This document shows, piece by piece, positions 18,111 through 25,916 of a stretch of DNA of 64,000 bases (its first letter is position 1; each line of letters begins with the position of its first letter). A program made the translations under genes and the position numbers. The stretch is from Brachybacterium faecium DSM 4810 (GTDB taxonomy: Bacteria > Actinomycetota > Actinomycetes > Actinomycetales > Dermabacteraceae). A model generated the notes under the pieces. That model searched no databases. It was not told the DNA's origin and saw only the letters and a program-made list of their open reading frames with translations. The stretch covers positions 2,542,001 to 2,606,000 of the forward strand of contig CP001643.1 of assembly GCA_000023405.1 (NCBI GenBank). The letters run 5' to 3'.

Positions 18111-18482
18111 TCAGCCCTCGAACGCGGTCGTCATGCAGCGCATGGCGGCGAGGGTCTTCGGCACTCCGATGTACGGCATCAGGTGCACGAAGCATTCGGC
18201 GACGTCCTCCCGGCTCATGCCGGCGACCTCGACCGCGGTCTTGATGTGGCCGGTGAGCTGCGGCTCGGTGCCGCCCATGGCCGCCAGAGCCGCCATGTTG
18301 AGCATCTGGCGGTCGCGCAGCTCGAGGCCCTCGCGCTGGTAGGTGCCGCCGAACACCGCATCGACCACCCAGTCGGAGGTGCCGGGGGCGTACGCGTCCA
18401 GCTGCTGCTTCCAGGCTGCGGCGCTCTCGGGGGACTGCGTCTCCTCGACGAACTTCTCGCCCTTGGCTCTGCTCAGCTCCAC
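18111..18482 (-). CDS. Carboxymuconolactone decarboxylase / AhpD-like family protein
   Basis: 123 residues, all-helical. LRDRQMLNMAALAAMGGTEPQ and HIKTAVEVAG are the CMD family core. The CxxC of AhpD is not present, so peroxidase activity is unlikely and the protein is closer to gamma-carboxymuconolactone decarboxylases. Substrate unknown. GTG start with AGGAGG upstream. Confidence 0.85.
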   Translation of the reverse strand: MELSRAKGEKFVEETQSPESAAAWKQQLDAYAPGTSDWVVDAVFGGTYQREGLELRDRQMLNMAALAAMGGTEPQLTGHIKTAVEVAGMSREDVAECFVHLMPYIGVPKTLAAMRCMTTAFEG

Positions 18483-18555
18483 GACATCCTCCTCAGAACG
18501 ACGAAAACACCCGGTTCAGGCTAGCCCAGCAGCGTGTCGCGGCGGCGAAGGGCTC

Positions 18556-18927
18556 TCAGAGAGCCTTCTTGACCACGCTGGACTTGAGCTTCATGGCGCC
18601 GAAGCCCGGCACGGTCGCATCGATGTCGTGGCCGTCGATCGGGTCGATGAGGCGGATCCCGCGCACCTTGGTGCCGACCTTGACGACGCCGCCGCCCCCA
18701 CCCTTGATCTTGAGGTCCTTGGAGACGGTGACCGTGTCGCCGTCGGCGAGAACGTTGCCGACGGAGTCCCGGATCTCCGGGGGCGCGTCCTCACCCTCGC
18801 CCCCGTCAGCGACGCCTGCGGTCTCGGGAGACCACTCATGGCCGCACATCGGGCATGCCAGCAGCAGACCTGATTCGTAGGTGTACGACTCGTCGCACCG
18901 GGGGCACTCGGGCAGAACCTCGGACAT
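18556..18927 (-). CDS. PhnA/YjdM-type zinc-ribbon protein
   Basis: 123 residues. An N-terminal zinc ribbon (CPRC...CPMCGHEW) is followed by the PhnA domain with DSVGNVLADGDTVTV and KLKSSVVKKA at the C-terminus. Often called alkylphosphonate utilisation protein PhnA, though the family has no proven role in phosphonate breakdown. ATG 18927 with GGGGAG upstream; an in-frame extension to 19038 lacks support. Confidence 0.88.
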   Translation of the reverse strand: MSEVLPECPRCDESYTYESGLLLACPMCGHEWSPETAGVADGGEGEDAPPEIRDSVGNVLADGDTVTVSKDLKIKGGGGGVVKVGTKVRGIRLIDPIDGHDIDATVPGFGAMKLKSSVVKKAL

Positions 18928-19126
18928 CGGACGTGGACTCCCCTCGGTGACAGCGCTCCAGGCTCGTGCCACGGCGGCACTCGCTCCAGCAGACATCATC
19001 CCCCATCGCGAGACGGGCGCGCAGAGGGCGGGCTGCACACGCCCCGCCCTCGCGGAGCGCGCGCCTTCTTCGTGGTCATCGCCGGCGAGCGCCCGCCCGC
19101 GCTCGGCTGCCGCACCGTGCGGCCTC

Positions 19127-19318
19127 GTTGTATGAGGTCATGACGTTGTCGACACGTTCGACCAGGCGGAGTCTTCCGGCAGGCGTCAGCGGAGAATTAC
19201 GGTGGGTCATGGAACGGGTTCCTCCCGGGCGACGGATGTCCAGACACCACCCATCGTGCCGGTCAGGGACCCGTTCCTCCATCCTCGCTCCGTGACGACA
19301 ACGTCATGACCCGCAACA
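19127..19318. mobile_element. Internally deleted IS481-type element (MITE-like remnant)
   Basis: A 16-bp perfect inverted repeat, GGTCATGACGTTGTCG at 19136-19151 and its complement at 19296-19311, bounds about 190 bp. The ends extend outward to GTTG (left) and to CAACA (right, read on the plus strand), fitting IS ends that start TGTTG. Just outside the right end is GCTAGT, matching the NCTAGN target described for IS481. The interior keeps the transposase start and little else. The left target half is not preserved. Confidence 0.7.
19151..19210 (-). pseudogene. IS481-type transposase, N-terminal fragment
   Basis: ATG at 19210 after GGAGGAACCCGTTCC. The frame reads MTHRNSPLTPAGRLRLVERV, the hallmark N-terminus of IS481-family transposases, and then runs straight into the left inverted repeat. 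The helix-turn-helix and DDE domains are missing. It cannot transpose on its own. Confidence 0.75.
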
Positions 19319-19319
19319 G

Positions 19320-19709
19320 CTAGTCCACCCTGGTGGCCGGCAGCTCCTGCCAGGTGAGCCGGACCTCGCCGGGCGTCGCGCGAAGCGCTGCCGTGAGGTC
19401 GTCCGCGGCGGTCCTCAGCGAGTCGAAGCCGTCCTCGCCGGCCGAAGCGAGGAGGAGCTGCCAGGCGCCGCCGTCCACCGGCGGCGTGGATTCGACGAGG
19501 AATCCACCCTGGTAGTAGAGGCTCACCCCCTCGGGGACGTCTGCCTCCGGATTGTGCGTGAGGGGCTCCAGGAAACTCTGCACCACGCGATCTGCCGCCG
19601 GGCCGGTGACCGAGGCTCGGACCTGCACCAGCGTGGACACCTCGTACGGCCAGTCCTCGTACCACCCGTCGCTCGGCACGAATGCGGGGACGGCAGAGGC
19701 GTCGCACAT
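19320..19709 (-). CDS. Hypothetical protein
   Basis: 129 residues from ATG 19709, with GGGAGGTC upstream. Soluble, acidic, no membrane segment; the C-terminal half (DDLTAALRATPGEVRLTWQEL) looks like the last helix and strand of a small alpha/beta fold. I do not recognise the family. Its TAG stop lies in the CTAG that abuts the IS481 remnant, so the C-terminus may have been altered by that insertion. Confidence 0.65.
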   Translation of the reverse strand: MCDASAVPAFVPSDGWYEDWPYEVSTLVQVRASVTGPAADRVVQSFLEPLTHNPEADVPEGVSLYYQGGFLVESTPPVDGGAWQLLLASAGEDGFDSLRTAADDLTAALRATPGEVRLTWQELPATRVD

Positions 19710-19780
19710 GTGAAGACCTCCCTGGGCACCGACGGGGATGGGGACGCAGTGCCCATGCACCCTATCTGCACGCGCGGGCG

Positions 19781-20122
19781 TCAGGAGGGCGCAGCCGCTC
19801 CGGCCGTCCGGTCGCGGCATTCGGCCTCGATGACGGCGTCGAGCAGGCCGGGGAACCGCGTATCCATGTCGTCGCAGCGCAGCGTGTTCAAGATCGCGGT
19901 GCCTGCGTAGCGCTGGTTGATCAGTCCCGCCTCGCGCAGGACCCGGAAGTGATGAGTGGACGTGGACTTCGAGACCGGGAGCTCGAACGCGATGCAGGCC
20001 TGGTCGTCGTGCCCGCGGGAGAGCTGGGTGACGATCTCGCGACGGATCGGGTCGGACAGCGCCGCGAGGACCGTGTCGAGGGAGACGGTCGCGATGTCGG
20101 GGTGCTCGAGCGCTCGTGCCAC
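19781..20122 (-). CDS. ArsR-family transcriptional regulator
   Basis: 113 residues, winged helix. LAALSDPIRREIVTQLS begins the fold and VSKSTSTHHFRVLREAGLI is the recognition region. There is a Cys near residue 43 and another near the C-terminus, but not the metal-site pattern of SmtB/ArsR. It is divergent from an old-yellow-enzyme gene with palindromes between, so it probably represses that operon and itself in response to an electrophile or quinone. GTG start with GGAGGGATC upstream. Confidence 0.88.
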   Translation of the reverse strand: MARALEHPDIATVSLDTVLAALSDPIRREIVTQLSRGHDDQACIAFELPVSKSTSTHHFRVLREAGLINQRYAGTAILNTLRCDDMDTRFPGLLDAVIEAECRDRTAGAAAPS

Positions 20123-20175
20123 GTGATCCCTCCGCTGGTCGGGCGATGTCGTCGCACGCCGCGACGTTCCACCCC

Positions 20176-20225
20176 ATCGTACCCTGTAGTACGATCACCA
20201 TCGTTGTACGAGCCCCGTCGTACAA
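20176..20225. promoter_or_regulatory. Paired palindromic operators between arsR and the OYE gene
   Basis: Two perfect inverted repeats share the half-site TCGTAC/GTACGA with 6-bp spacers: ATCGTAC...GTACGAT (20176-20195) and TTGTACGA...TCGTACAA (20204-20225). A third, smaller one, ACGAT-CACC-ATCGT, bridges them. They fill the 125-bp divergent promoter region, in which TTGTAC could also serve as a -35. The natural ligand is the adjacent ArsR protein. Confidence 0.75.
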
Positions 20226-20247
20226 GCGACGAAGTGGAGATCTGACT

Positions 20248-21357
20248 GTGACGACCCTGTTCGACCCGATCCGGATCCGTGGGCTGGAGATTCCCAACCG
20301 GGTGTGGATGTCGCCGATGTGCACGTACACGGCAGACCCGCAGCCCGGCGAGGCCGGCATGCCGACCGACTTCCATTACGCCCACTACGCCTCGCGTGCG
20401 GCCGGCGGCCTCGGCCTCGTGATGGTGGAGGCGTCCGGCGTGGTCCCCGAAGGCCGGATCTCCCCGTATGACCTCGGCATCTGGGATGACGGCCAGGTCA
20501 GCGACTTCGCGCGGATCGTGCGCGGCATCCGCGACGGGGGCGCGGTTGCGGGGATCCAGCTCGCGCACGCGGGCCGCAAGGCCTCCAGCCCGCGCCCGTG
20601 GGCCGGTGCCGACCCCGCGGGCAGAGAGGGCTCGGCGGGCGCCGAGGACCTCGAATGGCTGCCGGTGTCCCCGTCGGCGATCGCGTTCCCCGGATCGCCG
20701 GTCCCGCATGAGCTCACCCGCACCGAGATCGCCGAGACCGTCCAGGCGTTCGCGGAGGCGGCCAGGCGCGCGGAGGCCGCCGGCTTCGACGTCGTCGAGA
20801 TCCATGCTGCCCACGGCTACCTGCTGCACTCGTTCCTCTCGCCGATCGCGAACGAGCGGACCGACGAATACGGCGGGTCCCTGGAGAACCGCGCCCGCAT
20901 CGTGCTCGAGGTGATCGACGCGGTCCGCGCGGCGTGGCCCGCTGACAAGCCGGTCTTCCTGCGCGTCTCGACCACCGACTGGGTCGAGGAGAACGCCGAC
21001 GACTCCCGGCAGGCGTGGACCCTCCCCCAGACCGTGGAGCTCGCCAGGTGGGCGGCGGAGCGGGGCGTCGATCTCATCGACTGCTCCTCGGGCGGCATCG
21101 ACGTGGTGCCGATCCCCCACGACGAGGAGTACCAGACCCGCAATGCGGCCGCTGTCCGGGCCGAGAGCCGCACCCTCACCGCGGCCGTAGGCCGCATCAG
21201 CTCCCCGGAGCAGGCCAATGCGCTCATCGCCCACGAGAAGGCCGACGCGGTCTTCCTCAGGCGCCCGCTGCTGCGCAACCCCTCCTGGGCGAACGACGCC
21301 GCTCTCGCACTCGGCGTCAGCCCCCGCTTCCTCGAGCAGTACGCGTACACGCTCTGA
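20248..21357 (+). CDS. Old yellow enzyme, YqjM-like NADH:flavin oxidoreductase
   Basis: 369 residues, TIM barrel with FMN. SPMCTYTA holds the Cys of the thermophilic-like (YqjM) class, LAHAGRK and HAAHGYLLHSFLSP the substrate-binding and catalytic blocks, and DEYGGSLENRAR the family signature. It reduces activated C=C bonds and quinones or nitro compounds with NAD(P)H. The start is GTG at 20248, just after the operators. The next gene follows after 76 bp. Confidence 0.93.
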   Translation: MTTLFDPIRIRGLEIPNRVWMSPMCTYTADPQPGEAGMPTDFHYAHYASRAAGGLGLVMVEASGVVPEGRISPYDLGIWDDGQVSDFARIVRGIRDGGAVAGIQLAHAGRKASSPRPWAGADPAGREGSAGAEDLEWLPVSPSAIAFPGSPVPHELTRTEIAETVQAFAEAARRAEAAGFDVVEIHAAHGYLLHSFLSPIANERTDEYGGSLENRARIVLEVIDAVRAAWPADKPVFLRVSTTDWVEENADDSRQAWTLPQTVELARWAAERGVDLIDCSSGGIDVVPIPHDEEYQTRNAAAVRAESRTLTAAVGRISSPEQANALIAHEKADAVFLRRPLLRNPSWANDAALALGVSPRFLEQYAYTL

Positions 21358-21433
21358 CCGTGCACGGCCTCGCTCCAGCACTGCATTCCTCACTCCAGCA
21401 CTGCATCCCTCATCTCTGAAGAAGGGTGGACCC

Positions 21434-22117
21434 ATGTCCACGATCATCATCCTCGGCGGCCACGGCAAGGTCGCCCTGCACGCCCACCGGAAGCTCGTCG
21501 AGGCGGGACACTCGGTGACCGCCACGATCCGCTCCGCGCACCAGGCCGCCGCGATCGAGAAGGCCGGCGCGTCGCCGCTGGTGCTGGACCTGCAGGAGGC
21601 GTCGACGGACCAGCTGGCCGAGGCCATCAGCGGGCATGACGCGGTGGTGTGGTCCGCCGGCGCGGGCGGGGCCGGACGCGAGTTCACCTTCGCCGTCGAT
21701 CGCGACGCCGCGATCCGTTCGATGGATGCGGCCGAGCGCGCGGGCGTTCAGCGGTACGTCATGGTGTCGTACCAGGGGTCGTCGCTCGACCACGGGGTGG
21801 CCGAGGACCACGGTTTCTTCCCCTATGTGCAGGCGAAGGCCGAGGCCGACGTCCACCTGCGGGAGTCGAGCCTCGACTGGACCATCCTCGGCCCCGGGTT
21901 CCTCACCGACGACGATCCCGCAGGCACCGTCGGGCCGGGGCCGATCGAAGAGTTCGGAGGCGACCGACAGGGGCCGGGGCCGCAGGGCGAGCGCACCATC
22001 TCCCGCAGCGACGTCGCCCAGACCATCGTCGACGCCCTGGACATCGCATCGACCGTGGGCAGGACCATCGAGTACGGCCGCGGCAGCACACCGATCCGCG
22101 AGGCGTTGGCCCGCTAG
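21434..22117 (+). CDS. NAD(P)-binding oxidoreductase, atypical SDR (YwnB/NmrA-like)
   Basis: 227 residues. IIILGGHGKVALH is the NAD(P)-binding loop (GxxGxxx), YVMVSYQG replaces the catalytic Ser block, and LDWTILGPGFLTDD is typical of the NAD(P)H-binding family. No YxxxK catalytic pair is clear. It lies in the same direction as the OYE gene and probably in its operon, suggesting electrophile or redox stress. AGAAGGGTGG precedes the ATG. Confidence 0.88.
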   Translation: MSTIIILGGHGKVALHAHRKLVEAGHSVTATIRSAHQAAAIEKAGASPLVLDLQEASTDQLAEAISGHDAVVWSAGAGGAGREFTFAVDRDAAIRSMDAAERAGVQRYVMVSYQGSSLDHGVAEDHGFFPYVQAKAEADVHLRESSLDWTILGPGFLTDDDPAGTVGPGPIEEFGGDRQGPGPQGERTISRSDVAQTIVDALDIASTVGRTIEYGRGSTPIREALAR

Positions 22118-22299
22118 TCCCCAGAGTCACCGACGCGCGGCGGCGCCAGCATCGCTCGGCTCCTCGACGGCGCCCCGGCGCCACCGCTTATGCATTCCCT
22201 GTGCGTTCACTGATATTGTCCTGGGTGCTGAAAGGAGTCTCCTTCACGGGAGAGGCCCCTTTCCGCTGTCCATGATCCACATTCAGAAAGCAATCGAAC

Positions 22300-23142
22300 G
22301 TGACCACCGACCCGATCCGCGGCGGCGACGCGCCTCGCGCTGACGCTCCGACACCTCCGTCGACGCAGGCGCCCCACGCACCTCAGGCTCCACATTTTGG
22401 CCACGCACAGCCCAGTCATCCGCAGTCGCAGCCCGGCTACGCACCGGGACGACAGCAACAGCCGGGACACGGCCAGCCGCAAGCATCGAACGGCCCCGCA
22501 CCCGCCGCACAGGCGAACACCGCCTCCACGCTGAAGAACGAGCACTTCGATTTCACGGGCTACCGTTTCCGGACTCCCACGGCCTGGCCGACATCCTTCG
22601 GCTCTGCAAAACCGTCGTTCCGTGGAGGGATCGGCAGCATTTTCCAGACCGCACACATGCCCATGGAGGCGCGCATCGGGTACTGGGTCTGGCTCATCGG
22701 ATGCGTCCTGGCGATCATCGGGTGGATCTTCTCGATGGGTGTCATCGTGTTCGGCATCCTCTTCAACCCGTACCTCCTGGTCGCAACGGGAATGGTCAGC
22801 TTCTTCGGCGGGTTCCGCTGGGGCGTGATCCTGCTCTTCGCGGCGACGATGCTCGTCTCCCTCGTGATGCTGGTCGTCCAGCTCTACCTCACGCTCAAGA
22901 TCCGTGAAGGTGCGGAATGGGCGCGGTTCAGCCTCACCGTCCTCACCTTCTTGACCATCATCTACTCGATCATCCTCACGGCGGCAGGCCTGGAATCGGG
23001 CGGCGCGGCAACCGTCACCGTGAACATCCTGTCGCTGCTCTTGCTCGCGTTCTTCTGGCTGCCGAAGGCCAACGCCTGGTTCCTCCGCACCACGGACGAG
23101 GGCACCACTCCCGTGGATTCGCGCAGCTCCGCCCAGCACTGA
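22300..23142 (+). CDS. Membrane protein with Pro/Gln/His-rich N-terminal tail
   Basis: 280 residues. The first 75 are a disordered cytoplasmic-type tail rich in Pro, Gln, His and Ala; then come four membrane segments (about 127-152, 155-180, 190-215, 225-255). No known domain recognised. GTG start; the ribosome site is weak. An A/T-richer stretch at 22195-22220 could hold its promoter. Confidence 0.75.
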   Translation: MTTDPIRGGDAPRADAPTPPSTQAPHAPQAPHFGHAQPSHPQSQPGYAPGRQQQPGHGQPQASNGPAPAAQANTASTLKNEHFDFTGYRFRTPTAWPTSFGSAKPSFRGGIGSIFQTAHMPMEARIGYWVWLIGCVLAIIGWIFSMGVIVFGILFNPYLLVATGMVSFFGGFRWGVILLFAATMLVSLVMLVVQLYLTLKIREGAEWARFSLTVLTFLTIIYSIILTAAGLESGGAATVTVNILSLLLLAFFWLPKANAWFLRTTDEGTTPVDSRSSAQH

Positions 23143-23183
23143 TCAGTAGCTGCTGGCGAACATCCACGGTCCGCACTCGGCCC

Positions 23184-23229
23184 GGAAGCGGCCCGCACAT
23201 TCGTCATCACGAGCGTGCGGGCCGCTTCC
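23184..23229. terminator. Bidirectional hairpin terminator
   Basis: Two perfect 15-bp arms, GGAAGCGGCCCGCAC (23184-23198) and its complement (23215-23229), with a 16-base loop between convergent genes. The stop codon of the downstream minus-strand gene lies in the loop. No T tract. Confidence 0.8.
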
Positions 23230-23518
23230 GTCGTCGCTGGTCCCCCGCCGAGATGACGTAGTCCCGCTGGATGCCGGCAGTGGCTCGACCCCACTCGCCT
23301 GCCTCGACGCGCGCCTGGTGCCTGCCGAACGCGGCCTGGCTCTCGAACTTCTCAGAAACGATCCATACGAGCCCGTCATCTGACTGCTCGACCTCGAAGC
23401 GAAGACACCCTGGCTCCGCACGCGTGAGTTCGATGTGTCGCGGCAGATGCCGCAGAACGACCCCCATCTCCTCAACGCTCTCGCAGATCAGGCGCCCCTC
23501 CAGTTCAACGGTGCTCAT
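23207..23518 (-). CDS. Antibiotic biosynthesis monooxygenase (ABM) domain protein
   Basis: 103 residues of the dimeric alpha+beta-barrel ABM fold: LICESVEEMGVVLRHLPRH, EPGCLRFEVEQS and VSEKFESQAAFGRHQ follow the family order. Members are small cofactor-free oxygenases or heme/quinol-degrading enzymes; the substrate here is unknown. The basic C-terminal tail is unusual for the family and is partly encoded by the terminator arm. Confidence 0.85.
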   Translation of the reverse strand: MSTVELEGRLICESVEEMGVVLRHLPRHIELTRAEPGCLRFEVEQSDDGLVWIVSEKFESQAAFGRHQARVEAGEWGRATAGIQRDYVISAGDQRRRKRPARS

Positions 23519-23533
23519 GCCACCCCGGCGTCG

Positions 23534-23640
23534 TCATCGTGGCCATCTGCTCCCCCGCAGCGTCCGCTGCACGGTCCCGAAGCTCTCGATGAAGTCTGCC
23601 ATCAGAATCTCACCTGGAGGGGTGGGTACGAGCAGGACCT
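23534..23640 (-). pseudogene. Remnant of a second HigA-type antitoxin N-terminus
   Basis: The frame reads VPTPPGEILMADFIESFG, matching the conserved HigA start (HPGEIL.EDF...FG), and then diverges and stops without the helix-turn-helix. It follows a decayed higA on the same strand. Between them (23720-23840) is an open frame rich in Glu and Ala that I cannot assign. Confidence 0.5.
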
Positions 23641-23832
23641 CGAGACTCAGGACATGCACGGAGAATCTCCGAGAAGACGGCGCTCGCCGGTACCGCCGAC
23701 GCTCACGAGGAACTGGACGATGCTGCCTCAGAGGCATCGGGCGCACTCCACCCGACGTCCGCGAGAACCCGCTCCAGCGCCTCACGGGCACTGACTGCCT
23801 CGTCGAAGACAACCTCCTCGAGTCCGCGCCAC

Positions 23833-24131
23833 TCATGCCGACTGAAGAGTCTCGATCGCTGCGATCTGCTCGCCCGCGAGGTTCTCGGCGCGGTTCAGCT
23901 CGTAGTGGCTCTGCAGGTTGATCCAGAACTCCGCCGAGGTCCCGAAGCACTTCGCGAGACGCAGCGCGGTGTCGGCTGTGATCCCCCGCTTACCGTGCAC
24001 GATCTCGTTGATCCGCCGGGGCGGCACACCGACACAGGGAGCTTGTTCTGCGTGATGCCGAAGCCGTCGATGAAATCCTCCATGAGGACGTCTCCCGTGT
24101 GGATCGGTTCGATCTTGTCAGTGGTTGTCAA
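23833..24131 (-). pseudogene. higA: HigA-family antitoxin, frameshifted
   Basis: The N-terminal half from TTG 24131 reads DKIEPIHTGDVLMEDFIDGF; the C-terminal half reads PPRRINEIVHGKRGITADTA in another frame. A single missing base near 24028-24031, where a G codon is expected before VPPRR, separates them. Together they make a full XRE-type HigA of about 98 residues. It overlaps the end of higB, the normal higB-higA order. A sequencing error is the alternative to decay. Confidence 0.75.
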
Positions 24132-24399
24132 CGATCTCCTCCTCCCCCGGTCCGGCGTCGGTCCACACGAAACAGACGCGCCGCTGGTCGCTGATCCTGA
24201 TGCTGTGCTGACCAGCCCGATCACCCTTGAGCGCTTCGAGACGGTTACCAGGCGGGACGCGGAGGACGTCAAGGCTTTCCACGGACCCGACCTGACGTAG
24301 CTTGCGCAGCGCGACCCGATGGATCCTCGGATCCATCGACCGCACGCGATCACGACGCCACCGCCGTTCGGTGTCCTTGGTGCCGAACGATCTGATCCC
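24118..24399 (-). pseudogene. higB: HigB/RelE-type toxin with lost start codon
   Basis: The frame from 24399 reads IRSFGTKDTERRWRRDRV, then LRKLRQVGSVESLDVLRVPP and KGDRAGQHSIRI, a complete RelE-fold ribosome-dependent mRNA interferase of 93 codons. Family members start GTG-ATx at this point; here the codon is GGG, with no other start until GTG 24345, which removes the first helix. With the frameshifted antitoxin this looks like a dying module. Confidence 0.7.
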
Positions 24400-24432
24400 G
24401 AGACGAGGATTTAACGGGACCCATCATCAACG

Positions 24433-24459
24433 CTAGACGTTAAACCGGAACTCCACCAC
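24433..24459 (-). repeat. Copy 1 of the ychF 3' end (direct repeat)
   Basis: 27 bp reading VVEFRFNV-stop on the minus strand, the canonical C-terminus of YchF, with no ychF gene attached. It marks the distal end of the GIY-YIG segment. The flanking upstream codons (LQN) are not YchF. Confidence 0.8.
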
Positions 24460-24488
24460 GTTCTGTAGCCGAGCAACGTCAGGATCAC

Positions 24489-25202
24489 TCAACCACGTAG
24501 ATCGTCGGAGTAGATCCTCCCCGACTGCCCACTTACCCCGACGAGTCGCATCCCCTTAATTTTTCGGGGATCATCGTCCGCCGGATCCACTAACGGGAAT
24601 ACGTCGCCGTTGGGGCCGTAGCCGGAGCGCACATCGACGTCCCAGTCACCCAAAATGACACCGTGCGATCCAGCGAGGATCGCGATGAGGCGTTCGACCT
24701 TGTGCTGCTTGGCAGGTGCGATCTTCCACCACTTCTGCGCGCGCTGCGAGAACACTGCTCCCCCAGCGCCACCGTAGGGCCCTCGTCGGTCATCCATGTG
24801 GCCGGCTGAGATCGTGACGATCGCCGTCCCGGACAAACTGTCGAAGCTGACAGTCCCTTTTTTGCGCTTGACAGCGGGCCCAAGTACCGATGTGGATCCG
24901 ACGCCGGCCCGGTTGGCCACCCGCACTTGCCCGTCGCTGACTGAGACTCCGCCCTCGGCGTGGTACACCGCCACTCCCGACAGCATCGCGACGTGAATCG
25001 CGACCGCCTCTGCCTTGAGCGCGTCGTCTCGAGATGAGAAAGGTTCCACCGTTTGAAGGATCTGAGATCCGGGCGCGTCGCGGACCGTTTCGGCGTCTGC
25101 GTTGTGCGGCCCCCACACGCGATCCAGGCGATCTGCGATCCCTACGTATAGACGCTTCTCGCTGCGGTCCTCATAGAGGTATAGCCAGGTTTCTCCGGTC
25201 AT
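24489..25202 (-). CDS. GIY-YIG nuclease-like protein with unknown C-terminal domain
   Basis: 237 residues from ATG 25202, with GAGGAG six bases upstream. The N-terminal 85 residues fit a GIY-YIG domain: WLYLYEDRSEKRLYVGIADR gives the two-strand core, an Arg follows in DRLDRVW, and the helix KAEAVAIH supplies the expected Glu. The C-terminal part (about 100-237) has KWWKIAPAKQHKVERLIAIL and GVILGDWDVD, a domain I do not recognise. The gene alone fills the 880-bp interval between two ychF-end repeats. A DNA nick or cut role, defence or mobility, is inference. Confidence 0.65.
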   Translation of the reverse strand: MTGETWLYLYEDRSEKRLYVGIADRLDRVWGPHNADAETVRDAPGSQILQTVEPFSSRDDALKAEAVAIHVAMLSGVAVYHAEGGVSVSDGQVRVANRAGVGSTSVLGPAVKRKKGTVSFDSLSGTAIVTISAGHMDDRRGPYGGAGGAVFSQRAQKWWKIAPAKQHKVERLIAILAGSHGVILGDWDVDVRSGYGPNGDVFPLVDPADDDPRKIKGMRLVGVSGQSGRIYSDDLRG

Positions 25203-25312
25203 GCAGTACTCCTCTACCAGTTCTCCGACGAAGCGTAGACCGTGCCTACGGAAAGGGCGCTCGCCGCCATCTGGCTGTGCCTGCTCGCAGACCGCCCAAA
25301 CGTGCACAGATG

Positions 25313-25339
25313 TTAGAGCGCGAAGCGGAACTCCACCGC
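25313..25339 (-). repeat. Copy 2 of the ychF 3' end (direct repeat)
   Basis: 27 bp reading AVEFRFAL-stop on the minus strand, using the GC-rich codons normal for this genome (GAG TTC CGC TTC). It lies upstream of the GIY-YIG gene and downstream of the methyltransferase gene, the boundary of the two cargo segments. Confidence 0.85.
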
Positions 25340-25363
25340 ATTCCGGCACATACCAACCTCTTG

Positions 25364-25873
25364 TCACGACTGTCCACGGGCAGCGCACCACTGGAGTCCG
25401 CCCGGGCTGATCCAGCGTGGTGTTGTTCTTGCGTAGGTATCGAAGTCACTGCCGAACCGATCCCGGAGCAGCGCTTCCTCCACGGGGATCTGCAGTCGGT
25501 CGATGGCTGCGACGAACAGCATTGCGGCGAGCAATGCCATGGGCGACCGGCGCAGCAACGCATGAGAGATCAGAATGCCGGCCATCCCCACATACATCGG
25601 ATTGCGAGTGACCCGGTTTGGCCCGGACGTGACGAGGGAAGCAGCGCCGACTTCGACTGGATTGACCGTCGTCCGCTGCCTGCGGAACTCAGCAATCGCC
25701 CCCGTGATGCTCCACACCGACCCTGCCAGGAAGATCCCCGCCAGCACGCTTGACGCTTTCGTCACTGGACGCCCTCTTCCCGACAGGCGTTGGATCGCGA
25801 GCACGGCGGCGGCCAAAGGGACCGGCGGCAAGGGCAAGCGCGACGCAAGCCTGTTCGGTGATGCATCGATCAT
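25364..25873 (-). CDS. Isoprenylcysteine carboxyl methyltransferase (ICMT) family membrane protein
   Basis: 169 residues with four membrane segments. NPMYVGMAGILISHALL and EEALLRDRFGSDFDTYARTTPRW form the conserved SAM-binding C-terminal region of the ICMT/PEMT family. The substrate is unknown; such genes often sit beside metal-efflux ATPases, as here. Start at ATG 25873, seven bases after GGGGG; ATG 25879 is possible. The stop is 24 bp from the ychF-end repeat. Confidence 0.8.
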   Translation of the reverse strand: MIDASPNRLASRLPLPPVPLAAAVLAIQRLSGRGRPVTKASSVLAGIFLAGSVWSITGAIAEFRRQRTTVNPVEVGAASLVTSGPNRVTRNPMYVGMAGILISHALLRRSPMALLAAMLFVAAIDRLQIPVEEALLRDRFGSDFDTYARTTPRWISPGGLQWCAARGQS

Positions 25874-25916
25874 CACCATCCCCCTTGTCTGTTCTCGTTG
25901 GCGCTCTCCTGCGTCG

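Noticed and set aside
23720..23840. Separate small gene between the two antitoxin remnants
   Set aside because: A Glu/Ala-rich frame exists but has no start codon with a ribosome site and no recognisable match.
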